DNA from: Cyclobacteriaceae bacterium
GTDB taxonomy: Bacteria > Bacteroidota > Bacteroidia > Cytophagales > Cyclobacteriaceae
Assembly (NCBI GenBank): GCA_019638395.1
Contig: JAHBTX010000002.1
Span: 1-64,000 of the forward strand
Reading direction: 5' to 3'
Length of the DNA stretch: 64,000 bases
Shown here in pieces: positions 6,930 to 15,427 of this stretch. Numbering within the stretch: position 1 is the first letter of the stretch; the number at the start of each line of letters is the position of its first letter. The notes beneath the pieces are model-generated. The model made no database searches. It was not told the DNA's origin and saw nothing but the letters and a program-made list of their open reading frames with translations. The translations under genes and the position numbers were made by a program.

Positions 6930-8176
6930 TAGGATTTTGGGGTTGATGGATTCGGTGCTGACGGTTCACCAGAAAGTTTTTTGTGCATGTATTGGTCGGT
7001 GCCCATCGTGTTAGGGTTTGAGCCACTTGAAGATGAACTTCCCATGGCACTTGCGGCTGAAGTCAGTACAGCGCCTGTTCCAGCAATCACGGCTGTTGTT
7101 GCCATGCGTGACCCGCCTGTAAATACATTGGACGCTTTGTACAATAGTGCATTACCGCCACCGGCATGGACAATGTAACCCGCTACACTTGGCACGGTGA
7201 AGTATCCGACAATGCCGATCACGAGAAATATCAGGTAGGCTGTATCCGTAGCACTGAAGAATGTGTCACCATATTGGAGAACTTGTTGAATGTCCACGCG
7301 GAGCATGTTCTCCTGAATTTTACCGATGATGCTACCAAAAATGTTCGCTACCGGTAGCCATAGGAATACAGTGATGTAGCGGGCGAGCCACATCTGCAAT
7401 GTATTTTGAAATCCATCGAACACAGCAAAGCCAAACACAAGCGGCCCAAGGATCGCCAGTACAATCAGATAGAATGTGCGGATGGTGTTGATACAGAGGG
7501 CAGCCGCTTCAAACAGGATTTGAAGGATTTCCGACATCCACTGTTTAACAGAATTTCTAAAGTTGTACGCAGCTTTGGCCATCGCAAACTTGATGTCGTT
7601 ACCGATACCATCCAGTGCGCCTTCACCTGTTCCGTCCGGGTGAGTGTACTTATACCATTTGTCGCGGTCACCATCGCCAGAAGAACCCACAAACATTTGC
7701 CACGTTGGCGTCTTCTTGATTGCGTCTTCTTTTAATTTTAATAGATACGCGATCGCATTGTTGGTACCCGTTACCATGGCGGCTGTTCCGGTAACCGTAG
7801 GTTTTAGAATACCATTCATTATTGCCAGCACAGAAGGGAACATGAGAATGCAAAATCCAAGTGCAAAGGGTCGCAACAATGGATAGAAGTCAATGGGTTC
7901 TGCATTGGCTAAGTGTCGCCATACCCTGGAGCCGATGTACCACAGCGCGGCAAAGCCTGCAAGCCCGCGGCCTACACTAATGAGCCTGTAGCATAACGGA
8001 ATCATGTCGATGTACAACTGATCGAGTACGGAATGCAGGCTTCTGATTTCACCCACGAAGGTTTGAGCAGACGCCAGTGAAGGCATCAGCAAGAAAAGCA
8101 GGAGTAATCTTATTGTTCTTACCTGCCCCTCTCCAACAGAAGAAAGCATCAAAAGAGTTTTGCTAATTAACGCCAT
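6929..8176 (-). CDS. traJ: TraJ, conjugative transposon membrane protein (VirB6-like)
   Basis: A 415-aa polytopic protein: N-terminal signal/anchor (about 20-38), a 'VGRGLAGFAALWYIGSRVW' segment, and several helices through about residue 330. The tail is Ser/Gly rich. The family forms the inner-membrane pore and corresponds to VirB6. It overlaps the preceding gene by 14 bases and traK by one. The true start could be an internal GTG (about residue 19), which would leave a shorter leader. Confidence 0.85.
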   Translation of the reverse strand: MALISKTLLMLSSVGEGQVRTIRLLLLFLLMPSLASAQTFVGEIRSLHSVLDQLYIDMIPLCYRLISVGRGLAGFAALWYIGSRVWRHLANAEPIDFYPLLRPFALGFCILMFPSVLAIMNGILKPTVTGTAAMVTGTNNAIAYLLKLKEDAIKKTPTWQMFVGSSGDGDRDKWYKYTHPDGTGEGALDGIGNDIKFAMAKAAYNFRNSVKQWMSEILQILFEAAALCINTIRTFYLIVLAILGPLVFGFAVFDGFQNTLQMWLARYITVFLWLPVANIFGSIIGKIQENMLRVDIQQVLQYGDTFFSATDTAYLIFLVIGIVGYFTVPSVAGYIVHAGGGNALLYKASNVFTGGSRMATTAVIAGTGAVLTSAASAMGSSSSSGSNPNTMGTDQYMHKKLSGEPSAPNPSTPKS

Positions 8177-8789
8177 ACAATTTTTTTACGTTTTGTTGAT
8201 TGTTGTTGGCAAAGGCACGTTGGATAGCCAACAGCCGGGTATCGTTATTGAAGCCCCGCAGAAAAACCATTCGGTTCTCCATATCAAAAAAAATGTTGTC
8301 TATGGCCCGCATGCGTTCATCATCGCTCATGCGAAGTTTAGTGGCAGTGATAATCATGGCGAGGTCGTCCAGGTTCCTTATACTGGCTTGAAGGATAAAC
8401 TTGTACACGCTTTCGATGTAAAAGATTTCATCGATGGTCAGGTTGGGATCATTCTTTAGTTGCTTCCACGCTCGTTTGTACTCCTGAACCAATAGTTTTT
8501 GATACTCTATAATTAAAGGTATTCTCTTGTAGTTACGCACGGAGGGATTGACGGCCATCAAGCCATCGAGAAATGCCTGATGGATCGAGTAGTCGCCTTC
8601 AGCGATCTTCTTGATAGTGGTATAACCATTGTCCAGGATTTTGTACCCCATGTACATATTGTCAAGCATCTTCTCCAGTGTTTGGAGTTTCTCCCAATTG
8701 AGCAGGAGTTGCTGCGCTTCATCGGATTGTGCCTTTACTCGGCTGAACAGGGCCGCTATCATCAGGCTTAGTAGGATTATCTTTTTCAC
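8163..8789 (-). CDS. TerB/TraI-like periplasmic conjugation protein, copy 1
   Basis: 208 aa with a signal peptide (MKKIILLSLMIAALFSRVKAQ). The mature part is helical and contains the family pattern: GYKILDNGYTTIKKIAEGDY, then NLDDLAMIITATKLRMSDDE, ending KKLYGVN. Such proteins are often labelled 'TerB family tellurite resistance' in Bacteroidetes tra operons, although nothing here concerns tellurite. Two relatives follow immediately upstream in the operon. Its position before traJ suggests a VirB5-like or pore-assembly role, which is inference. Confidence 0.7.
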   Translation of the reverse strand: MKKIILLSLMIAALFSRVKAQSDEAQQLLLNWEKLQTLEKMLDNMYMGYKILDNGYTTIKKIAEGDYSIHQAFLDGLMAVNPSVRNYKRIPLIIEYQKLLVQEYKRAWKQLKNDPNLTIDEIFYIESVYKFILQASIRNLDDLAMIITATKLRMSDDERMRAIDNIFFDMENRMVFLRGFNNDTRLLAIQRAFANNNQQNVKKLYGVN

Positions 8790-8799
8790 TTCGTTGTTG

Positions 8800-9450
8800 T
8801 TATAGGATTTTTCTCAAGTCAGCATCTCTTTTCTCCTTGCTGCGCATGGCCGACAACGCCAGGTTGTCGTTTCCAAAAGCGCGTACAAAAGCATACTTAT
8901 CGCGCATATCTTCATGCAGCCGATCAATTTCCTTGATGCGCTGATCATCGGTCATTTGTTTTTTGTCTTTGGTGATGGTGTCCATCAATTCCATCAAGGT
9001 CACTTCGCAGGATCGCATCATGTTGGTATAGCAGTAGCCGAGGTAGTAGAGTTCTTCGGGTGTCAGATTGCCGTCTTGCTTCAAGCGAGCGTTGGTCTGC
9101 TTAAAGTCGCGAATGATGTAAATCTGATAGGCAATGATGTCAGCTACCTTTGCCGAGTTCTTAATGTGTGGATTCACATTGTTGAGTGAGCTAAAGAAGT
9201 CACGATGAAGATTGAAGTTGCCCGACTTGATATTGTCTATGGTATAAAGGCCTCGCTGAACAATCTGATAACCTTTCTTCAGGTTTCCCAGATGAACTTT
9301 CAACGCGGCAATCTGATCAACCAGGTATTTCTTCTGAGTCTTCTTTTGCTTGAACCACTCGTTCCAGGTTGGAGCCTGTGCGTGTGTCGGATTTGGCAGC
9401 AGGCAGGAAGTCGTGATCAGGAATGCTATGAATAGAATATTGATTCTCAT
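8800..9450 (-). CDS. TerB/TraI-like periplasmic conjugation protein, copy 2
   Basis: 216 aa from the ATG at 9450, chosen because it begins a signal peptide (MRINILFIAFLITTSCLLPN...HAQ); the open frame extends 17 codons further into the neighbouring gene. The mature chain repeats the copy 1 pattern (GYQIVQRGLYTIDNIKSGNF, then ELMDTITKDKKQMTDDQR). It lacks the C-terminal KLYG(V/I)N of its two neighbours and ends DLRKIL. It lies 10 bases from both neighbours. Confidence 0.7.
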   Translation of the reverse strand: MRINILFIAFLITTSCLLPNPTHAQAPTWNEWFKQKKTQKKYLVDQIAALKVHLGNLKKGYQIVQRGLYTIDNIKSGNFNLHRDFFSSLNNVNPHIKNSAKVADIIAYQIYIIRDFKQTNARLKQDGNLTPEELYYLGYCYTNMMRSCEVTLMELMDTITKDKKQMTDDQRIKEIDRLHEDMRDKYAFVRAFGNDNLALSAMRSKEKRDADLRKIL

Positions 9451-9460
9451 AAAAAAGATT

Positions 9461-10150
9461 TTAGTTGATTCCGTATAGTTTGCGTACAGTCTGAATTTCA
9501 TGTTCGCCTTTGGCGCGATTCAAACTCAACTGAATATTCTGGTTATTGAATTTTTTCAGGTCAGCATAATTTTGGTCAATACCTTCGCCCGCCTTGTTAA
9601 TAATTTCCAATCGCTTGGCATCACTCATTTGCGTTTTAAAAGAGTTGATGACCAACATTAGTTGTTCCAGATTGAAGATGCTATCGTCAATAATTCCGGT
9701 ATAGGTTCGGTACATATAGTCAATCTCCATCCGGTTAAAATGCTTGTCCTGATTGACCATATCCCAGGTGCGCTTGTATTCCCGCACCAGAAAAACCTGC
9801 CGCTCCGTGATTTGGCGGATGCGTTGATAGGTTTGCAGTGTATTGCGAATCTTCCATAGTTCATCAAAGTATTTCTTGTATTGTTGCCGTTGTTTGTCGG
9901 TCCATTGTGCGATCTCCGACAGCTTCAATTGATTGAGTTTGTTCTCAATAGTTTTCTGGGCATTCTGTAGCCAGATGGTTTTGGTTTGAAGCCGCTGAAT
10001 CATTAAGTCGATTGCTTTGATGACTTTTTTGACGCCCTCTTTAATTATAGTGGCGATGGGAACTGCTGCCTGTGCGTCCTGTATGGGTGTCGTTACCAAA
10101 CAGCACGTGCTCAGCAAGAGAATTAGTACGAATATTTTAGTCTTGCTCAT
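9461..10150 (-). CDS. traI: TraI-like conjugal transfer protein
   Basis: 229 aa with a signal peptide (MSKTKIFVLILLLSTCCLVTT) followed by VPIATIIKEGVKKVIKAIDL, the usual start of the TraI protein of Bacteroidetes elements. The later part (FLVREYKRTWDMVNQ, LMLVINSFKTQMSDAKR, KLYGIN) is clearly related to the two genes downstream. It follows traG by 6 bases. Helical periplasmic proteins in this slot probably contribute to the transfer apparatus; the exact role is unknown. Confidence 0.75.
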   Translation of the reverse strand: MSKTKIFVLILLLSTCCLVTTPIQDAQAAVPIATIIKEGVKKVIKAIDLMIQRLQTKTIWLQNAQKTIENKLNQLKLSEIAQWTDKQRQQYKKYFDELWKIRNTLQTYQRIRQITERQVFLVREYKRTWDMVNQDKHFNRMEIDYMYRTYTGIIDDSIFNLEQLMLVINSFKTQMSDAKRLEIINKAGEGIDQNYADLKKFNNQNIQLSLNRAKGEHEIQTVRKLYGIN

Positions 10151-10156
10151 GGTTAT

Positions 10157-12655
10157 TCAAGATTTAGATTGCATGTCGCGGGCGAGCTGCGCGATGCCTT
10201 TGCGCATATCACCATAGCGTTGTGCATATTGTTGCACTTTCATTTTTTCAGATTCCTCGGTGGTGTAGGCTAAATATTCTTCCAGGGATACTTCCGTGGC
10301 ATACACCTTTGAAAGCATCCCGCCAAGGCTGATGAATACTTCTTTGTACTTCCGTGTTGGATCATTGCTTTTGTTGATGGACAGTACAAGCGCCTTTTCT
10401 TTTTCGGTAAGACCCAGGAGTTGTTGAATGGAGTCGAATTTGTTTTGATACTTACTCTGGTCAAGCAGAATCTTGCAATCCGAATTGTTGATAATGGCCT
10501 GCTTGACCACAGGCGAGCTAATGATATCCTCGACTTCCTGCGTGACTACAATCGCCTCTCCATAAAATTTCCGAACTGTTTTAAAAAGGTATTTGATATA
10601 CTCCGCCATGCCTTCTTTGGCGATGGCCTTCCAGGCTTCCTCAATTAAAATCATTTTGCGTATGCCCTTCAGCTTGCGCATCTTGGAGATAAACACCTCC
10701 ATGATAATGATGGTGACTACCGGGAACAGGATGGGATGGTCTTTGATGTTGTCGAGTTCAAAGACGATGAAACGTTGTTGGAGTAAATCGAGGTTTTCGG
10801 TGGCGTTCAACAGGTAGTCGAATTCACCCCCTTTATAATAGGGTCGTAACACATAAAGGAAATTCTCCACATCAAAATCTTTTTCTTTGACTTTGTCTTC
10901 TTTCAGAATGAGTACAAACTCATCGCGAAGGAATTCGTAGAAAGTGTCGAAGCACCGCACCTCCGCCTTCGCTGAAGCTATAGCGGACAAGCCCTGCCCC
11001 CTTTCCGAAGTAGAGGGGAGCTTCTCAAAAAACATTTTAAGGGCAATGGAGAGTGCTACATACTCCGAGCGGTTGAAGGTTTCGTTGTCCCTCTTCCATA
11101 GGGCGAGTAATAATGTTTTGATGCTTTCTTTTTTTTCCGTGTCCAGTGCATCACCTTCTCCAATGTGAAACGGGTTGAATTGTAATGGATTGGTTTCACT
11201 GTAGGTGAAGTAATAGCCATTCACCAGATCGCATAGTCCTTTGTACGAATGACCGACATCGACCAGCACAACATGTGTCCCTTGCTCATAATACGAGCGC
11301 ACCATGTGGTTCGTAAAAAACGATTTGCCGCTGCCGCTTGGACCGAGGATGAATTTGTTACGATTCGTGCAGATACCTTTTTTGATTGGCTCGTCTGAGA
11401 TGTCAACATGCACAGGTTTTCCTGTTAACCGGTCTCCCAACCGAATGCCCACCGGGCTTACCGAAGATTGATAATTCGTTTCAAGATTTAGAAAGCATGT
11501 GGCTTGTTCGGCAAATGTGTCGAAGGTGTCATTCATGGGGAAGTCAGCTTCATTGCCGGGCAATGCTGCCCAAAAGATTTGCGGAGCGCCATCTGTTTCC
11601 TGTTTTGCAATCGCATCCATTTGCGCGAGTGCTGACGAAACCTGGGTTTTAAGTTCCTTGAGTTCCGTGCGGTTGTCCGACCATACCAATAAATTAAAGT
11701 GCGCTTTTACCGGAAGTCGTTGGGAAGCAATCGCTTCATTCAAAAAGTCATTTGTGGCATCGCGACTAATGGCATTCTCTCGCGAATAAGTAGAAAGTGA
11801 TTGCAGACGCAGTCGTTTGCTTTCCAGTTGTTTGATGGTTTTCTGTACATCGCCCAGAAAAATGTACTGGTTGTAGATGTGATTGCAAGAGAGTAGTTGA
11901 CCCAAAGGTGATGCAAAGCCTACACTGAATTTGGTCTTGTCGGTTGAGTACTTGTCGTAGTTGATACGCGATCCACACAGAGAGGGCAAGTCTTCCACAT
12001 CGGCCAGTGAATAAAGCTGACAGGTGTTATCACCTACCTGAAATTCATCTTTGAAATGAATGTCTCGTAGCATTGGCCGTTCGTTGTCGCCTGATAAAAA
12101 GCAGGCTCGTTCTAACAACCCGGTTCTGTTCTCATCTCCCACCAAATCATCATCCGAGAGACGTTTCAGTTTCAGGAATCCACTGTCATTCAGGATGCGT
12201 TCCATTTGTGCGGCCTGATCTAAAAACTCCTGTAACTTTTGTGGTTTGATCGTCTCTTCCGGTACCAGCGTTCTGCTGAGCAAGGATGAGAATACTGAAC
12301 TTGATGGTTTGCGATTGGAAGCCTTTCGCGTAAGCATGATAAAGCATTCATGTTTTAGGAAGGGTCGCTCATTAAAGAACCGTTCGCTGGCGCGCGATAG
12401 GAATGAATCTCCAGTAGCTTCAAAGTCGGCCTGATGTTTCGATGCGAAAAACCAATCTTGCTTATGAAAAATACTGTTGGCCGGTAATGTCTTTATGGCT
12501 TTTACCAATACCTGATGGAACGCTTCATACTCCTGATCGGATAATGTGAAGATTTCCGGAAGCGTAACCTGATACGCAATGGTGGCGTCCCCTTGTTTTG
12601 ACAAGATGCAGTCGTGTTCGACTTTGTAAATGGGGAAGATTTGTTCGAGATTCAT
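10157..12655 (-). CDS. traG: TraG, VirB4-like conjugation ATPase
   Basis: An 832-aa cytoplasmic ATPase that powers assembly and transfer. Walker A is GPSGSGKS (438-445) and Walker B is MILIEEAW (668-675). The N-terminal domain (about 1-400) matches TraG in length and pattern. Residues about 547-566 (PSTSERGQGL...AEV) are encoded by a GC-rich REP-like insertion that keeps the frame open; they lie between the two Walker motifs and look foreign to the family. Its start overlaps the DUF4133 gene stop (ATGA). Confidence 0.92.
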   Translation of the reverse strand: MNLEQIFPIYKVEHDCILSKQGDATIAYQVTLPEIFTLSDQEYEAFHQVLVKAIKTLPANSIFHKQDWFFASKHQADFEATGDSFLSRASERFFNERPFLKHECFIMLTRKASNRKPSSSVFSSLLSRTLVPEETIKPQKLQEFLDQAAQMERILNDSGFLKLKRLSDDDLVGDENRTGLLERACFLSGDNERPMLRDIHFKDEFQVGDNTCQLYSLADVEDLPSLCGSRINYDKYSTDKTKFSVGFASPLGQLLSCNHIYNQYIFLGDVQKTIKQLESKRLRLQSLSTYSRENAISRDATNDFLNEAIASQRLPVKAHFNLLVWSDNRTELKELKTQVSSALAQMDAIAKQETDGAPQIFWAALPGNEADFPMNDTFDTFAEQATCFLNLETNYQSSVSPVGIRLGDRLTGKPVHVDISDEPIKKGICTNRNKFILGPSGSGKSFFTNHMVRSYYEQGTHVVLVDVGHSYKGLCDLVNGYYFTYSETNPLQFNPFHIGEGDALDTEKKESIKTLLLALWKRDNETFNRSEYVALSIALKMFFEKLPSTSERGQGLSAIASAKAEVRCFDTFYEFLRDEFVLILKEDKVKEKDFDVENFLYVLRPYYKGGEFDYLLNATENLDLLQQRFIVFELDNIKDHPILFPVVTIIIMEVFISKMRKLKGIRKMILIEEAWKAIAKEGMAEYIKYLFKTVRKFYGEAIVVTQEVEDIISSPVVKQAIINNSDCKILLDQSKYQNKFDSIQQLLGLTEKEKALVLSINKSNDPTRKYKEVFISLGGMLSKVYATEVSLEEYLAYTTEESEKMKVQQYAQRYGDMRKGIAQLARDMQSKS
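10958..11018. repeat. REP-like element inserted in frame in traG
   Basis: A GC-rich block with TCCGC (10962-10966) and GCGGA (10983-10987) as arms around CTTCGCTGAAGCT. The 14-base core CCTTCGCTGAAGCT (10966-10979) recurs exactly at 31614-31627, outside genes. The length is compatible with an in-frame insertion of about 20 codons. Confidence 0.6.
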
Positions 12656-12990
12656 GGTTGCTGGTTCTTGGACGATGCTTTCAAATTCAAAAACAACCTG
12701 CGCGAAGATGATTTCAAAAAAACAGGGAGGTTGCGCTTCGCCATTTTCTTAATGAGACCGTATTGACCGTACGTGTCGCTCATGTGATAGACAGCCATGA
12801 ACAAACTTGTTCCCAGCAGCGCGGTGATACCGAGACACACAAACATGTTGACACCTATTATATAGAGTGCGGCAAAAAGTATCAGCAATACAATCAAGCC
12901 TACTGCGAGATAGGCAATGTACTGTGCTTTGAGTCCTTTGAACTCAATGGGTTTGTTAATACCCTTGTTGATTTTGTATACACTCGACAT
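12652..12990 (-). CDS. traF: DUF4133 conjugation protein (TraF-like)
   Basis: 112 aa from the ATG at 12990 (MSSVYKINKGIN...); a longer frame starts at 13062, but its extra residues look non-coding and contain a repeat motif. The pattern KGINKPIEFKGLKAQYI followed by two membrane helices (about residues 27-70) is typical of DUF4133, the TraF/VirB3-like inner-membrane protein that works with TraG. The stop overlaps the traG start by 4 bases. Confidence 0.85.
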   Translation of the reverse strand: MSSVYKINKGINKPIEFKGLKAQYIAYLAVGLIVLLILFAALYIIGVNMFVCLGITALLGTSLFMAVYHMSDTYGQYGLIKKMAKRNLPVFLKSSSRRLFLNLKASSKNQQP

Positions 12991-13067
12991 AAGGCACAAG
13001 ATGTTAGACATATGACATGAGGCATTTGTAATTGACATGGCCCCAAGATTCCTATAACTCAATGCGA

Positions 13068-13406
13068 CTAGGTCAGTCCAAAGAATGACCGAAGTACAGT
13101 GGCTACGATCACAAGGAAGACACAGCTGCCAAACCAGGCGGCTGCAACTTTACCGGTGTCAGGGTCACCGCTGTTCCATTTCTGATAAACTTTGATGGCT
13201 CCCACCAGACCGAGAATGGCACCGATGGCATACATTAAATTCGTTCCCGTGGCGAAGTAGCTTCGCACACGCATGGTAGCTTCATTGATACCTGCATTGC
13301 CATCTTGCCCAAAGGCTGGCATTAACATGCTGATAGAGTACGCGGTCAACGTCAATGCGATTGCTTTGCATTTCTGTAGTGTTCGAAGAATAGATTTTTG
13401 TTTCAT
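13068..13406 (-). CDS. traE: DUF4134 conjugation protein (TraE-like, VirB2-like)
   Basis: 112 aa: N-terminal signal sequence (about residues 15-33, ending at AFGQ), then two hydrophobic helices (about 58-75 and 88-108) separated by YQKWNSGDPDTGK. This matches DUF4134/TraE, the small pilin-like component at the start of the tra operon. It precedes DUF4133 and traG, the standard order. Confidence 0.85.
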   Translation of the reverse strand: MKQKSILRTLQKCKAIALTLTAYSISMLMPAFGQDGNAGINEATMRVRSYFATGTNLMYAIGAILGLVGAIKVYQKWNSGDPDTGKVAAAWFGSCVFLVIVATVLRSFFGLT

Positions 13407-13437
13407 TTGGATTATATGGTTTTGTTGATGAATAATT

Positions 13438-13980
13438 TCAGTGTGATGTATTCCACCAGGTTTTGACTTCGGTTAGTTCGAGTTCGTATCGACAGGTTTC
13501 TTTGCAGGTGGTGTGAACGACAATTGTCACGGCTTCGCGAAAGGGACTATCGCGCACAATGGGATAATGTTCAAGTAGTGATTTGAATAAAGCGATACCT
13601 TCTTCGAGCGGGCTCTTGTTCTCAACAATCATTTCGCCCAGTATTTTAATTTCGCCCAGCAGGTCGGTTACCGACCCTGTTACCATTTTGGTATCTGTTG
13701 CTGCCGCTTCACTTTCCTCATCCGGTGTGCCGGACGCAAATTGGATCTGGTCGGCTTCCACCGTTTGTTTGCGAACGGGGCGAACCGGTTCGGGCTGCAC
13801 TCTGCCCATCAGATTAGTAGCAGGTTCCCGTTCCGGTGCCGGAAGTTGGGGTTTACTTTTGCTGGTTAGCCACCCGAAGATTTCGCGGTGATAAAAAAAA
13901 ACTGAAGTGACCAGGTAGTAGCCCCCGATAATGAGGGCGGTTGTTGTCAAAAATTGTTCCCAGGAAATAGTGTTGAACAT
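13438..13980 (-). CDS. ICE membrane-anchored hypothetical protein
   Basis: 180 aa with one N-terminal helix (about residues 10-28, TTTALIIGGYYLVTSVFFY), a proline-rich linker (43-75) and a C-terminal soluble domain with two Cys (CKETC). Such a protein commonly precedes DUF4134 in Bacteroidetes tra operons. It is transcribed in the same direction, 31 bases upstream of traE. Function is unknown. Confidence 0.65.
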   Translation of the reverse strand: MFNTISWEQFLTTTALIIGGYYLVTSVFFYHREIFGWLTSKSKPQLPAPEREPATNLMGRVQPEPVRPVRKQTVEADQIQFASGTPDEESEAAATDTKMVTGSVTDLLGEIKILGEMIVENKSPLEEGIALFKSLLEHYPIVRDSPFREAVTIVVHTTCKETCRYELELTEVKTWWNTSH

Positions 13981-14081
13981 CGCCTCTGTGGTTTATTGCT
14001 GAGGCGAAGGTGATGTGTGCTACGAGGCCGTGTTCACAAGTTGGGGGGAAGTGGGGTACGATTTTTTTTTGATGGTATTCG

Positions 14082-14426
14082 TTAGGGCCGGTCGAGTCCG
14101 TACTTTTTGAAAATGATTTCAACCTCACGGAAGATGAAGGGTTCGTGTTCAGGAATATGTTGTGGGTTAGCTTTACATGCCTGAATAAGGGTGGCATAGT
14201 GTACGAGGTCCAACGGCAGCTTGCTTAACTCCCGCAAATCGCGAAGCAGAAATTCGCGTTTGGTATGAGTGATGGCGAAAGTCTGAAATTGATTTTCAAG
14301 AAAACTGTCGAGTCCCTCCTTCGTCAACAGATTCACTATATATTGATGCCGGGCGAGCCGGATATTCTCAATCGCTTGCGTCATGGAGCCTACGGCAGCC
14401 GGTTGATTAGAAGTCAGTTCCGTCAT
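14082..14426 (-). CDS. ICE hypothetical protein (114 aa)
   Basis: A small soluble, largely helical protein (SMTQAIENIRLARHQYIVNLL...REFLLRDLRELSKLPL). No domain is recognised. It lies between the sigma factor and the tra operon on the same strand, with a short hairpin upstream. It may belong to the front of the tra transcript. Confidence 0.6.
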   Translation of the reverse strand: MTELTSNQPAAVGSMTQAIENIRLARHQYIVNLLTKEGLDSFLENQFQTFAITHTKREFLLRDLRELSKLPLDLVHYATLIQACKANPQHIPEHEPFIFREVEIIFKKYGLDRP

Positions 14427-14443
14427 TTACTAATTCAATTCAA

Positions 14444-14460
14444 CTCAGCTTTGAGCTGAG
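14444..14460 (-). terminator. short hairpin between sigma gene and tra block
   Basis: CTCAGCT (14444-14450), TTG loop, AGCTGAG (14454-14460). It lies 36 bases past the sigma gene stop and 18 before the next start. It may be a weak terminator or attenuator; no T-run follows. Confidence 0.35.
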
Positions 14461-14495
14461 TGCTTTATCACGTTAAAGTTAAACGTTTTACAGAA

Positions 14496-15053
14496 TTAAA
14501 CGATTTCGAGAAGGTCTTTTGGATACTGGCGAAGCAGGTCGAATGACTGGGAGATGTATGTTTCAACCGTACGTTTAGAGATGTGCATCCGTTGGGCGAT
14601 TTCGGTATTGGAGAGATTTTCCGTTAAGCGCAGGTGCAGTGCCTGGCGGCAACGTTCCGGTAGTTGCGTAGTGAGGGCATTTATTTTCTGGCTAAGTGCT
14701 TCGGGGTTGCGCTGTGGCTCAGGCGTATTTTCGTAGGCGGCTTCAAAGAGGCGGTAGTGATCTTCGTATTTACGTTTTACTTTTTCATGTTTCACGTGGC
14801 GTATAAGCCTATATCGCACCGAAGAAAATAAATAGGCACGGAATGAAGTTATTTGAAGCTCGGCCCTGCGCATCCATAGCGAAACGAATACATCCTGTAT
14901 GATCTCTTCTGCTGTTTCTATGCCTACATTTTTCCGGGCAAAGGCAATGAGGTCTGCGGCATGAGCCCGGTAGATGGACTCAAAAGCGGATTGATTTCCT
15001 TCTTTGATGAGGGAAACCAGTAAGCTGTCATTTGGTGTGTTCTTAGCCTCCAC
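14496..15053 (-). CDS. ECF RNA polymerase sigma factor (ICE copy)
   Basis: 185 aa with region 2 (SAFESIYRAH...EEIIQDVFVSLWMRR, about 18-65) and region 4 (LPERCRQALHLRLTENLSNTEIAQRMHISKRTVE, about 128-165). It is close in pattern to the sigma gene at 45343-45909, including the shared HISKRTVE helix. No FecR-type anti-sigma gene is next to it, unusual for this group; a divergent XRE gene lies upstream instead. It may activate the ICE genes downstream (tra block). Confidence 0.88.
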   Translation of the reverse strand: MEAKNTPNDSLLVSLIKEGNQSAFESIYRAHAADLIAFARKNVGIETAEEIIQDVFVSLWMRRAELQITSFRAYLFSSVRYRLIRHVKHEKVKRKYEDHYRLFEAAYENTPEPQRNPEALSQKINALTTQLPERCRQALHLRLTENLSNTEIAQRMHISKRTVETYISQSFDLLRQYPKDLLEIV

Positions 15054-15107
15054 TTAACATTGGGTAAGAGGGAATTGAAGTCCCTTACTTTTAATACTAA
15101 AGTAAGA

Positions 15108-15131
15108 AGTGTTGCATTGTAATGCAACACT
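15108..15131. promoter_or_regulatory. 24-bp operator-like palindrome
   Basis: AGTGTTGCATT, 2-nt centre, AATGCAACACT: perfect 11-bp arms. It lies between the divergent sigma gene (start 15053) and XRE gene (start 15168), 36 bases before the latter. It probably binds the XRE protein and controls both directions. Confidence 0.65.
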
Positions 15132-15167
15132 AATTTTTCCTTTTTAGATGAGATTGCCGTAACTGGC

Positions 15168-15413
15168 ATGAAACCCAAAGACAAGAAAAGACTTCAAAAA
15201 TTCCGGCAAAACCTGACCAGAATTCGCAAAGAGAAAGGGCTCAGCCAAAGAGCACTATCTTATCAATGCGATATTGGTCATGCGAAAATCAGTCGGTTAG
15301 AGTCAAGTGACAATGAAAATCTAACGCTGCCTACCTTATTTGAAATTGCTAAAGGCCTAGGAGTCCATCCCAAAGAACTCATTGACTATGAGTTTGAGTT
15401 TTTGAAGAAGTAA
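15168..15413 (+). CDS. XRE-family HTH regulator
   Basis: An 81-aa single-domain Cro/C1-type protein: FRQNLTRIRKEKGLSQRALS (helices 1-2) and the recognition region around HAKISRLES, ending GLGVHPKELIDY. It is most similar in the window to the 80-aa gene at 46485, which shares GLGVHPKEL. It is divergent from the ICE sigma factor, with a palindrome in between. Confidence 0.82.
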   Translation: MKPKDKKRLQKFRQNLTRIRKEKGLSQRALSYQCDIGHAKISRLESSDNENLTLPTLFEIAKGLGVHPKELIDYEFEFLKK

Positions 15414-15427
15414 CAGTAAGTTTCACC

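Noticed and set aside
8163-9450. Tellurite resistance function for the TerB-labelled proteins
   Set aside because: They are exported helical proteins in a conjugation operon; no other tellurite genes are present.
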